Positions 11,260 through 20,765 of a stretch of DNA of 64,000 nucleotides are shown here, piece by piece. The stretch is from Argyresthia goedartella (lineage: Eukaryota; Arthropoda; Insecta; Lepidoptera; Argyresthiidae). The notes beneath the pieces are model-generated. The model ran no database searches. It was not told the origin of the DNA and saw only the letters and a program-made list of their open reading frames with translations. A program made the position numbers and the translations under genes. The first letter of the stretch is position 1; every line of letters begins with the position of its first letter. Location: the NCBI GenBank assembly GCA_949825045.1, contig OX463818.1, positions 36,844,906 to 36,908,905 on the forward strand, given 5' to 3'.

Positions 11260-12647
11260 CCGTCCCGTCGAGTGGGCGCCTCCTCTACTGAATCTGCACC
11301 GGTACAGATATCGTCCACGTAGAGATCCTGCTCCAGGATCGCTGCTCCTCTAGGGAAGTTTAACCGTTCTCGATCCGCTAACTCCCGCAGAGTGCGAATC
11401 GCCAAATAAGGACTAGACCGTAGCCCGTACGTGTTGGTGTTCAGCTCGTACACCCTGATGGGCTGATCTGGGCGCTCTCGCCACAGTATCAGCTGATACC
11501 GTCTATCGTCAGGGTGAATGACCGTCTGTCTAAACATCATCCGGATGTCAGCTACAAACACAACATTGTGTCGACGGAACCGTGTGATAACATCCGCGAT
11601 GTCATGGTTCAACTTCGGCCCTGAATGCAAACACTGGTTCAGGTTCATGCCGTTAAATGTTGATGCCGATCCATCGAACACTACCCGTATTTTGCCTTCC
11701 GGGGTCCTCAAGACCGCGTGATGGGGCAGGAAGCAGTGGTCTTCACGCTTCCAGTCGATACCCGAAACCGACATGTGGCCGAGCGACTCGTATTCCCGCA
11801 TGAAGTCGACGTACTTCTGCCGGAAAATCCCGTCACGCTTCATGCGTCGTTCCATCGACAGAAGCCGCGTCTCGGCTGCATGGTGTGAACTGCCCAGCGG
11901 TGGGCGATCACTCCGGAATGGAAGACGTGTGAGAAATCGACCTGACCGAAGGCGACCAGTATTGTTCCGATAAAACTGTTCACACTCTTCTTCAACCAGG
12001 TCCAACCGGCGGACCGTAGGTGGTTCCTCCACCTCCCAAAACTTCTGTATCACCTCCGAGAGTACAGAACCGAATAAGGGACTACGAGTCGCTAGGCGTG
12101 GGGCAGCCGGCATGACCGGAACCATTACCGCATGGCCCAGTCTGGTGTTGACCGAAACCAGACCAGTCGCCTGCAACACGTGGACACCTGGCACTAACAG
12201 GTATCCCAAGGCATCGACACCCAATAAAATGTCTACTGGGCCCGGAATATCGAACTCCGGGTCAGCCAGTGACAACCCAGCGACCAACTGTCGCACCGAG
12301 GGCGACAACCGTACGTGAGGGTGTGAGCCCATCACATTAGGCATGACTAATGCCGTGACCGTCAGATTCACCGATGAATCCACCCGTGACGAGAGAGTAA
12401 TCCGACATACTCCCTTAACGGAACCGACTTCCGTGTTCCCAATTCCCCGAATGGAATGTGGATACTCCCTTACCGAAATGCCCAACCGTCTTACAAGGTT
12501 GCACGAGACTAAGCACCCCTGGGCCTCCGAGTCCAATAGTGCTCATGCCACACAAGATTTGCCGTCCGAACTCCACGCTATCACCGAGGCGGTGGGGAGC
12601 ATGACCGTCTGTGGAGTGGCGGCACCCTGTAAGTGGGCGGCGTGTCC
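11256..12647 (-). pseudogene. BEL-D pol part 1: protease and reverse transcriptase
   Basis: The pol frame opens after the gag TAG (12650-12648). A TGA lies just before the protease motif at about 12547-12545. The protease triad reads D-S-E instead of D-S-G (about 12533-12525), which should kill the enzyme. The RT has R-M-M-F-R-Q-T-V-I-H-P-D-D-R-R-Y-Q-L near 11520 and Y-V-D-D near 11305. The frame then ends at 11256 because of the internal deletion. BEL-A supplies the undamaged order of domains for comparison. Confidence 0.87.
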
Positions 12648-12650
12648 CTA
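12648..12650 (-). promoter_or_regulatory. In-frame TAG between BEL-D gag and pol, candidate readthrough stop
   Basis: The third gag frame and the protease frame are the same, separated only by this TAG, with CGC before and G after, as at BEL-A 502-504. Confidence 0.5.
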
Positions 12651-14465
12651 GCGGGAACCTCCGCGGGATCCGAACCCGCTGGGACCCCCGTCGGCCTGGT
12701 AACTCGGCTGCTGATATGCCACCGGTGGCATATCAGACCGTATGTACATCAGGGGGTCCCAACCCGCATAATAGGCCCCTCGCTGTCCCGGTACCCGACC
12801 ATACCGGACTGTGAACGGTGTGCCCGGTGGCCACCGTGGATGGAGGGGGGAGAGCGGATCCAACCTGGAGCGCTCTAGGAATGGGGGCGACATCCGACTG
12901 TTCGCCTCCCTGTTCGCCTCCCAGAGCGACGGGCAGGGTGGCGCAGAAGGTGGTGGGCTCCCAGCCTTCGCGCCACTCATAGGTGCCATCTGACACCCGC
13001 CCGTAACACGCGGTGAGCCAGCGGCCCGAAGTCCTCGCTGACCCTGGACAGCGGCGACCGAACCGCGGCTATCCCGCCTGTTACCCCCCGCGCTGCCCCC
13101 TTCCCCTCGGGGGGGGGGGGTCCCGTCCGCGGGTACCCCAGTCACCCCGTCGGTGACTCCCGTTGCCCGGAGGGGGACCGGGTCCGGCCCTGGTTGGGCC
13201 CTGTAACCGACCAACCTGAGTCCGGCCCTGGTGACCGTCCGAAGGGCCTGACCGGTTCAGGCACAACACGATGTGGTGCTTGCCACCGCAGCACTCACAG
13301 GGGAACGCGCGTGAGCACTCGCTCAGCGGGTGCGGCCCCAAACAACCGAAACACAATCGGTGGCGGAAGAATACCTTCCTGCGGGCAGCTACCCCGAGCG
13401 CCTTAAAGTTGGCGCAACTGGTCACCTTATGACCGGCACTGTCGCAGTGCACACAGCCGTCACCCGACGGCGCGGCATTCAAAACGCCAAATTGTTTTGA
13501 CCGCCCACCCCCCCGTGGGGGTGGGGGGCGCGGCTCCTCCCGCATCTGCGCGGGTTGGCGCTGCACACTGGCCTCCGTATCCAATGTGTCGCATCGCCTG
13601 CATTCACCCTCCAAAAAATCCGTTAATTGGACGAGCGTGGGCAGTTCCGAGCTACTGCCCCCGTGCAGCTGTTCAAACCGACTTTGAACAGCTGCAGGCA
13701 ACCGTGACAAACCATATACAACACGATATATGACCATTGGTCTACCGGCAGACCAAGGTTCTGAAGGGCCTTAGTGGCCACCAGCACAGGGTTGAGCACC
13801 TGTACCCGGATGTCAACATCCCGGGTTACTCTTGGTATGCTAAACAGCTTCCCCAGCTGCGCATCAACCAACCGCCGTTTGTGTTGGTAGCGGTCAAACA
13901 ATATGGACCGGGCTATATCATAATTGCCCGCCGTGACCGTTAGGTGACCGACCAACTCCTTCGGTTCACCCCGCAGTGCCATCAATAGTTGGGCCAACTT
14001 GTAGGCGTTGTCCAGGTCGTCCCGACCGTGGACCAAACTATCGAACAAATTGATGAATGCCGGCCACTCATCAATTGCCCCACCGAAGGCCGGAATCTCC
14101 AGGTGTGGCAGCCGTCCAACAACACCCTTAGGGGGCGGGTCTCCGCTACCCTCCCCGCGGTCATTCCGTCGCGACTGCTTAATTTTCTCCGCGCGACGCT
14201 CGATGTCGCACAAGCACTCCATCGCTTGGTCAGCATCCGCGCAGAGCTGCTTCACTGCAGCCACCGAAGCCTCATCCGTAAGCCCGAGGGCTTCAGCCTC
14301 CGCAGCCAGCCGACACACCTTCCCGACGCGTGTCATTGCGTCCTCCACACGCTTGAGCAGGACATCGTCCATGTCAGGTCGCTCCACATACTTGTGAGTA
14401 TGGGCGAGCCATCTCATCTCCTCACGGACACCATACCGCAGTACCGTCAAGGGCGAAGGTGCCAT
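12648..14465 (-). pseudogene. BEL-D gag (DUF1759 region and zinc knuckles), two frame changes
   Basis: The start ATG is at 14465-14463. The first frame (to 13623) is a charged, helical N-terminus followed by the DUF1759 region of BEL gag (D-E-W-P-A-F-I-N-L-F, near 14075-14040). The frame changes near 13735. The second frame carries three Cys/His knuckles: C-x2-C-x4-H-x4-C starting C-V-H-C, then C-F-G-C and C-E-C-C with C-x2-C-x3-H-x4-C. It changes again at a run of 12 G (13109-13120, + strand). The third frame is a Pro/Arg-rich tail ending at TAG 12650-12648. Gag forms the particle and binds RNA. Confidence 0.85.
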
Positions 14466-15268
14466 GGTTACCGATTCAATTGTTTCTGGTCCTATGCTTC
14501 ACTACCGAACTAAGCACAGCCAGAGACCAGCATTTGCCCGTCAGCGCTGGGCACAGAAATTAAAAATAAGTTGTAAAAACCAAGGCAACCACTAAAACAA
14601 TTAAATCCTAAACAATATTTAATATGGTTGCCCTGTGGACATACACCTTATAAATATACACTCTAAATCAATTAGAGAATGCCACCATAAAACACAATAC
14701 AAAATTAACCCACAAAACTTGATTATGAAAACAATACAAAATAATAAGTGGTGGGCTCCGAGACTATAAGCCTAAACAATATAGCACCCTAAACCACACT
14801 GGATTCCGAAATCCAAGCTATTTTTAATATAATGAAGGTAGCTGTGACCTTCTAGAAGTGGTCCCTCCGATATGACCCACACTTCTACTGAGGTCAGCAA
14901 AATCAGCTTAATACCCCTTAAATAGCCTGACCCTGCTCTGTAAACCGAAATAACAATGCTGTACTATAGAACCCGACGTTCTACCGCAAGTTATACAATC
15001 TAGTTACTTCGCAGAATGACTGTTCAATCTTTTATGCGCACAAACAGTAGTTTCCGACTACAAATTTATAATAATTGTTAACTAAATTGACACTTATACT
15101 TTCACTAACCGAAAATGAACTTTAATTGTGGTATACCGACCAAAGACTCATTGCCGACTTGCCGGCCAATCTGAGATATTCTTTTCTCCCAACTAAAATG
15201 TGGCAACAACCCTACAACCGTCCGTGAATCGGTGATTTCCCACTAGGAAACCGCGCCTGCTACCAAAA
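14466..15268 (-). other. BEL-D 5' leader with primer-binding site
   Basis: Non-coding 0.8 kb between the 5' LTR and gag. On the minus strand TGGTAGCAGGCGCGGTTT (15265-15248) starts three bases inside the LTR, with the TGG that pairs with a tRNA CCA end. I cannot name the tRNA with confidence. The rest is AT-rich with no frame or motif seen. Confidence 0.6.
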
Positions 15269-15828
15269 TGTTTAATTCCACGCCTCAACCGAACGGCGTG
15301 GAATCTTGAGGGGCTGGGTTTTTGCCAGCACGGGAGAGAAAATCTTGATTGTTACTTTACCTTGCCGTCGTAGACCGGAAATCGAAAGCTCTATTCGAGG
15401 CAGGAATACGGGATAGGAGCACAAGTTTGGGTAGGATAGGGACTGAATCTCACTATTCGCTGCCCGACGCTGTCGCCGGCGTGCTGCCTGCCGACACGAG
15501 GAGTCGCCGTCCGATACGACGATGTCCAATCACAACACGGATCACTCAACCGCTGACGCGAATCTACTTATTTCCCGACGATGTTGATGATTAACACTCC
15601 GACCAGGCTCGACACCTGTATTAGACAATTGTTACACCGAAATACAATCAATGGCCCGACGCCTGAGCAGACATGTTTTTTCTCCCGACAAGAAAAAATA
15701 ACCTCTAATTTTTCATCTCGTTGGTACGAGTGACAGCTGCGGTTCCGTTTCCGCTAGTGATGTCCCGATTACTCGCGGTCGATCCGCGCAACAAAAACCG
15801 GTGCGTTCCGAAGCATAAATATTAAACA
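15269..15828 (-). repeat. BEL-D 5' LTR
   Basis: 560 bp, the pair of 8656-9215, with TGTTTAAT..ATTAAACA ends. Confidence 0.95.
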
Positions 15829-15833
15829 CCATG
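15829..15833. other. Target-site duplication CCATG, right copy (BEL-D)
   Basis: Identical to 8651-8655; the LINE-C endonuclease frame resumes directly after it. Confidence 0.93.
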
Positions 15834-16067
15834 TGAGTGCTCGGATAATTTACCAGAATTCACGAACACCCTAGCGCAGTTGTACGCAATAATAGACGAT
15901 AGTGGATTAGAATCTGCGTACGTGTTAGGTGATTATAATGCAGACCCGGGTAGGAGTTTCGGTGCGGACTGTTAGCTTTTTGCTCCGAGCAACAAATGAC
16001 CTGTGCAGACATAGACATTCTCGGTGTGGACTCGGACACATATACATGTGTGAGTGCAGCTCATGGT
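15834..16067 (+). pseudogene. LINE-C, right part: endonuclease continuation
   Basis: The frame continues the endonuclease with Y-V-L-G-D-Y-N-A-D, the catalytic G-D-x-N-A motif. A frameshift near 15971 moves it to a frame reading L-L-A-F-C-S-E-Q-Q and A-A-H-G-T at 16050-16067. It is cut there by the ERV-E LTR; the rest of ORF2 (RT) is not found in the window, which fits the loss of sequence on the far side of ERV-E. Confidence 0.75.
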
Positions 16068-16343
16068 ACTATTACGGAGTGGGTTGGAGAGCGGATTTTA
16101 AAAAACAGTTTTTAATATCACCTATTTATTTTACTCAAAATATAGTAGAAATACAGAAGAAAATACGTCTTTACTTGAAGGTGATCAAAACCGGTCTACA
16201 AACTTTTCCACAAAGCGCGGTGCCGCGGATTATGACAAAATAACCGAAAATATCATATTGCATTGCTTGAAATGCAATGTGATATTTGTACCTATTTAGC
16301 AATTTTATTTTATATGTTCACGTGAGAAATATGCATTATAACA
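16068..16343 (-). repeat. ERV-E 3' LTR
   Basis: The left 212 bp equal 25171-25382. The right end is set at ..ATAACA (16343) because a run of six G on the minus strand (16350-16345), the polypurine tract, directly precedes it. Length about 276 bp. It contains a near-perfect inverted repeat around TTGCATT/AATGCAA (16250-16286). Confidence 0.82.
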
Positions 16344-16489
16344 ACCCCCCGGTTGAGATTGAGCATTACCCCTTAAAGTGATGCGAAATCTCCCAATTTT
16401 GATCACCCTTACAACAATTAGCCATAGAATATAAGGTAATTATTAGATCTAAGACAAAATCTTAAGTAAGTATTTAAATAGGTAAGTTC
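16344..16489 (-). other. ERV-E 3' untranslated region and polypurine tract
   Basis: Short non-coding stretch between the env stop and the 3' LTR, with the G-run at 16345-16350 directly before the LTR. Confidence 0.75.
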
Positions 16490-18424
16490 TTATGTAATAA
16501 TGTTACGCTTTATAGGCATTGGAGCAATAGAAACTGACTGTTTGACATCATCATCGTCATTACTAGAAGAGTCTGTAGTTTGAGTACTGAGAGTGTTTAC
16601 AGAATGCAGAGCATGAAGATTCTTATTAGTTGACCGTTTGTTATTACACTGGTTGTAGATTTTCACACAATAGCTTGATGAACCTCTAGGACACATAAGC
16701 TTCTTAAACCTATAAATCATGTAAGCTAAAGCTATAATAGTAAGTACATAGGTAGCCGAAAGATAATGCGTGCTGTATTTTTCTAAATGCGAAGGATGCG
16801 ACAACTTATTCAGTTCCCTTTCAAATGAATCAAGATGGACACTCGCGTGTAACAGTGAGTCTGGACTATTAATATTATTTAGTTTAACGAAGGGCAGATG
16901 TGAAAGCGGTCTATTGATTTTTGATTTTTCACAGCAATCATCATCAATCAGATCAAATGAGGACAAAACAGAAGTAACATTAGAACTATATGTATTACTA
17001 GCACTAAATTGAAGTGTTTTGAAATAAGCCTTACAATATTTAGGCAAGGTTAGCATGCCAGTAGCAAACAAAACTTCATCATAACTATTAGGATCATTAT
17101 CACACGTAATGTGACATTTGCCTGGATCAGATTGAACAAAGATCCACTTATTACTACTTAACTTATAGAACATATCGATAGAGCCGTGTAAAAGTTTCAC
17201 TTCACAAGTTTTGGGCAGTTTTGTCACTGCTTCACTTAACAATATTGTTTCACAAATAGGATTCGCAACTGACGAATACACACTATTGAGCGCACACACG
17301 TAACACTGATTGTTGATCGTCTTGCACTGGTTTACGTTTTCGAGTAAGGAGTAAAACATTCTATCTTTGCTCATGGCAATATAACTCTGAGTTGGTGCTA
17401 CAAGTGCGTAAGTATCAGGCTTTGAGATATCATAAGGAACAGGAAAAGGAACTACATGATAAAGGTCATATATTTGAGGAAGGACGAGCGGTATCCTTAA
17501 AACTAAAATAATCTTATTATAATGATAGTAGCACACTAAACTAGATATATCAATAAGCTCATGTACATTCTGAAGAGTTAAAGGAATCGGTAATTCACAA
17601 TGTCTAGGTAAGTTATTTTTATTTTGTTCTAACTCGTTGAACAGCTGATAAGGACTGAGTACAGTCGGGTGCAGAATATTCATTTTACTAAACAAAATTG
17701 CGTTACTAAGATCATCAATATCAAAGGACAGAGAGATAATGATACTTTCTATGCTGTTAAACAAAAGACTCAATTTTGATTTCATCTCAAGTTTATCACT
17801 GGTAATAGTTAGATCCGAAAGTGACTTCTCAATAAGATCAAAGTTGTGAGTTAAACGTTTTTCGTTTTCATCAATCTTAGACATAGAACTATTGAAGCTA
17901 TTTACAGTTGATTTGATAACATGAATATTGTCTCGCATAAGAGTTGCAAGTTTACTTTCGTCTGACTGTACTTCATGTATAGCATCGGTAAACTTTACTG
18001 CGTCAGCAGAGTCTAGGGTTCCAAAGAGTGTTTTTAATAACGAGCCACCTGCATCGAGAAGCCCTCGCTTTGTTCGATGAAGCGGCGAAACAGATGAGAA
18101 CTTTTTAATGTTGTTGGCATGTTGGCTTTTCAATGAATTGAGACTGTTTGTGCAATCGAATTGTATCTTCGAAGATGCAGTGCCAGTACAAATTGTTATG
18201 ACCCTTTCAAACCTATGATCTAATTCATCTAAATGAAGTTGTATACGACCAATGTCCAAATATGTAACAATGTCCCAATTGTCGTTGGTGAACTTTAAAT
18301 CTTGAAGTTCATCGAAGTACAGCCCTGGATTTCCGCGAACTTGTGCCGCGAACCGGGCATGGCATCGTGATAGCGCGGCCCTAGAATAAATAGATATGAA
18401 ATAGGATAGAAACCACAAAAGCAC
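16490..18424 (-). CDS. env: ERV-E envelope glycoprotein, baculovirus-F-like, open frame
   Basis: One open frame of 644 codons, without a stop, from a GTG at 18424. A furin-type R-T-K-R lies at residues 117-120, followed at once by a Gly-rich hydrophobic segment containing L-F-G-T-L-D, the hallmark of baculovirus F and errantivirus Env fusion subunits. A membrane anchor lies near residues 555-580 (+ 16690-16765), then a tail of about 60 residues. There are many N-x-S/T sites and Cys pairs. Env would reside in the cell membrane and mediate membrane fusion. No ATG opens the frame well. A splice acceptor at 18382-18381 and a leader donor at 24786 explain the start: the mature message would begin in the leader exon. 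Upstream of 18380 the frame is probably intron. Confidence 0.85.
   Translation of the reverse strand: MLLWFLSYFISIYSRAALSRCHARFAAQVRGNPGLYFDELQDLKFTNDNWDIVTYLDIGRIQLHLDELDHRFERVITICTGTASSKIQFDCTNSLNSLKSQHANNIKKFSSVSPLHRTKRGLLDAGGSLLKTLFGTLDSADAVKFTDAIHEVQSDESKLATLMRDNIHVIKSTVNSFNSSMSKIDENEKRLTHNFDLIEKSLSDLTITSDKLEMKSKLSLLFNSIESIIISLSFDIDDLSNAILFSKMNILHPTVLSPYQLFNELEQNKNNLPRHCELPIPLTLQNVHELIDISSLVCYYHYNKIILVLRIPLVLPQIYDLYHVVPFPVPYDISKPDTYALVAPTQSYIAMSKDRMFYSLLENVNQCKTINNQCYVCALNSVYSSVANPICETILLSEAVTKLPKTCEVKLLHGSIDMFYKLSSNKWIFVQSDPGKCHITCDNDPNSYDEVLFATGMLTLPKYCKAYFKTLQFSASNTYSSNVTSVLSSFDLIDDDCCEKSKINRPLSHLPFVKLNNINSPDSLLHASVHLDSFERELNKLSHPSHLEKYSTHYLSATYVLTIIALAYMIYRFKKLMCPRGSSSYCVKIYNQCNNKRSTNKNLHALHSVNTLSTQTTDSSSNDDDDVKQSVSIAPMPIKRNIIT
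18381..18400 (-). promoter_or_regulatory. Candidate splice acceptor for ERV-E env message
   Basis: On the minus strand a T-rich tract ends TTTATTCTAG at 18381, followed by G. Exon would start at 18380, leaving one base to complete a codon; the downstream frame is env. Confidence 0.6.
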
Positions 18425-18435
18425 GAAGGGTTTGT

Positions 18436-19653
18436 TCAGGTTACATTTCCTGATGTGTGCGTGTGTTTTAATTCGTCGAAATGGTGACGCACGTGTTTGC
18501 GATTGATAAGTAAAGTTGCAGTATGGTTACCATTCAATTTGATGATACGATAAGGGCCTTTCCACACTGGAGATAAGGCTTTGTTTTGTTTATGATGGTG
18601 GCGTAAATATACTATGTCACCAGCTTTGTAAGTAGTAGACTTAGTATGTGCATCATAATAATTCTTTGACTTTTCTTTAGACGCCTCTATGTTTTGACGG
18701 GCTCTCTGTCGACTGTAATAAAGTCGATGATTGAGTGCTCTTACGTAGTCGGAATAAGAGTTATTATCGAGTGTATCGACAGTTTGAGGAATGTAGGGCT
18801 TGTACCCGAAAACGAACTCATGTGGGGAAAACCCTGTGGTAGAGTGGACATTTGAGTTGTATGCCATCATGGCAGTTTGAAGATAAAGATTCCAGGATTG
18901 GTTATTTTCCTCTATATAGGACCTGAGGTATTCTTTGAGTGTAGAGTGGCTCCTTTCGAGCGCGCCGCATGTTTGGGGATGATATGGAGATGCAAAGATG
19001 TGTTTAATTCCAAACAAGCGTTCAAGTTGCCGAAATAGATCAGAGCAAAAGTTGGTGCCTTGATCGGTCACAATGGTTTTAGGGATACCCAAATGGGAAA
19101 TATATAGGACAAGGCGTTTGGCTGTTTCTTCAGCTGAGCAAGAAATCATAGGATAAGCCTGTGAATACTTAGTTAAATCATCTTGTAGAGTTAGTATAAA
19201 TTTATATTTAAAATCAGAATTTTCAGGGAGTGGACCTACAAGGTCAAGAAATAGTTTTTCATTAGGTTTGGTGGCAGTAGACGTTATAATCATAGGAGCG
19301 TGATTAGTTTGACGCAGCGGCTTGTTAATTTGGCAGGACTTGCAGCTTTTTACGTAATTTTCGATGTCCTGTCGCATGTTTTTCCACCAATATATTGATT
19401 TAATTCTTTCGAACATTCGGGAAATGGCGGGATGACCCGCTGAAGGGGAATCGTGATGCTCCTTTAGAATGCGTTTAACCTCGTCAGGTGTTGGAAATAT
19501 GATACTGTTTCGATACGCATTTACTTTAATACCTGTGCCGTGGAATAAGAAAGCTAGTATGTTATAGAGCTTTGTATAAGAGACCTTATTAAAGGAGTCT
19601 ACAAAATCGGAAATTGCGAATTCTGTCTGGTCTTGGTACCAGATGATAATCAT
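18436..19653 (-). pseudogene. pol: ERV-E pol, integrase part
   Basis: 405 codons ending TGA at 18436-18438. H2C2 zinc domain (H-H-D-S-P-S-A-G-H-P, C-K-S-C), core with D in F-L-D-L-V-G-P (near 19230), D in V-T-D-Q-G-T (near 19065) and E in G-A-L-E-R-S (near 18960), and a C-terminal tail with G-P-Y-R-I. Integrase would insert the cDNA. It is the end of the gag-pol protein, cut from RT/RNase H by LINE-F and now in another frame. The Met at 19653 is not a true start; coding continues a short way to about 19675. Confidence 0.9.
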
Positions 19654-19674
19654 GTCTCTATAACTGCGGAGTAA

Positions 19675-20765
19675 ATGAGAAAAAGACTAAATGTGTTAAG
19701 TTTCTTACTACTAACGTTAAAAATAATCAGACATGTATAACAATTAAAAATGAGGAATTGGAATTGGTAACCAGCACAGTGTTTCTAGGTATAACGTTGG
19801 ATTCCAAACTCCAATGGGGTCCACATATTGATAAGCTATCGAACAGACTGAGCTCTGCAGCTTTTGCATGCAGGAAAATCCGTCACTTGACAGATTTAAA
19901 AACAGCCAGATTAGTTTATTTTAGTTATTTTCATAGTATTATGTCCTACGGTATTCTGCTCTGGGGCAGTGCTGCTGACATAAATACTATTTTTGTGCTG
20001 CAAAAGCGGGCTGTTCGTGCGATTTATAAAATGAATAATAGAGATTCTCTTAGAAATAAGTTTAAAGAAGTAAATATATTGACAGTCCATAGTCAATATA
20101 TTTACGAGAATATTATGTATGTCCATAAGAACATTGTTAACTTTCGAAGAAACTGTGATATACATAACTTTAATACTAGAAACAAGGACAATCTTGCAGT
20201 GCCCACTACTCGGCTCCGTAAAATAAAAAACTCGTTCAAGGGTAATTGTGTAAGATTTTACAATAAACTCCCAAGCACTTTGACAGATCTATCAATTAAT
20301 AAGTTCAAGAAATACATCAAGCAAAGGCTTATTTCTAAAGCTTACTACAGTATTAAAGAGTACATAGACGATAAAAATGCTTGGGACTGAATTGTTCTAA
20401 TTAATTGTGAGCATCCTCACTGCCAGAGTTTCTTTTACTGGACACTTGGAGGCCTTTTACACCTCCAAAGATTAATTTAATTATACAACTCTTGACTGTG
20501 GGGACCATTTACATCTCCTATTATCATTGTATTATTGACTAAAGAGACTATACATCTCTGTTATTTATATTTTAATTATTTTATTATGACATTTGAGACT
20601 CTTTACATCTCTCAGAAACAATAATTAAGTACTTTTTTTTTTCTGATAATATGATAATAATACCAAATGTTCTGTAAAAACTGAAATGAAATGACATGTG
20701 AAAGTGCCCTTGTGGCCTATTTACAGAATAAACGTTTTGAGTTTGAGTTTGAGTTTGAGTTTGAA
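19675..20765 (+). mobile_element. LINE-F: 5'-truncated Jockey/CR1-type LINE inserted in ERV-E pol
   Basis: It carries the last part of an RT ORF (from about 19680 to the stop at 20388-20390): F-L-G-I-T-L-D-S-K-L-Q-W-G, G-I-L-L-W-G and A-Y-Y-S-I-K-E-Y. A 3' UTR of 0.37 kb follows, then AATAAA at about 20727 and a (TTTGAG)n tail to about 20765. It is opposite in orientation to ERV-E. No clear target duplication was seen. The same family occurs as LINE-O (43086-44672). Confidence 0.85.
19680..20390 (+). pseudogene. LINE-F ORF2, C-terminal end of reverse transcriptase
   Basis: About 236 codons without a stop, continuing to the natural end. Catalytic Y-A/V-D-D is upstream of the truncation and absent, so it cannot encode an enzyme. 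The 3' end is intact and shares its wording with LINE-O: W-G-P-H-I-D-K-L, S-Y-F-H-S, I-F-x-L-Q-K-R-A. Confidence 0.85.

Larger units (their letters stand above)
8656..15828 (-). mobile_element. BEL-D: complete-ended BEL/Pao LTR retrotransposon, internally defective
   Basis: It is bounded by two 560-bp LTRs and a CCATG duplication. On the minus strand the order is LTR, primer site, gag, protease, RT, RNase H, integrase, LTR. The LTRs differ at only three positions seen by eye. The body, however, has frame changes, several stops and a missing RT/RNase H block, so this copy must have been moved by proteins from another copy or decayed very fast. It lies inside LINE-C. Confidence 0.93.

Noticed and set aside
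12611..13406. Plus-strand frames opposite the BEL-D gag
   Set aside because: GC-rich shadow frames of gag; no motif of their own.
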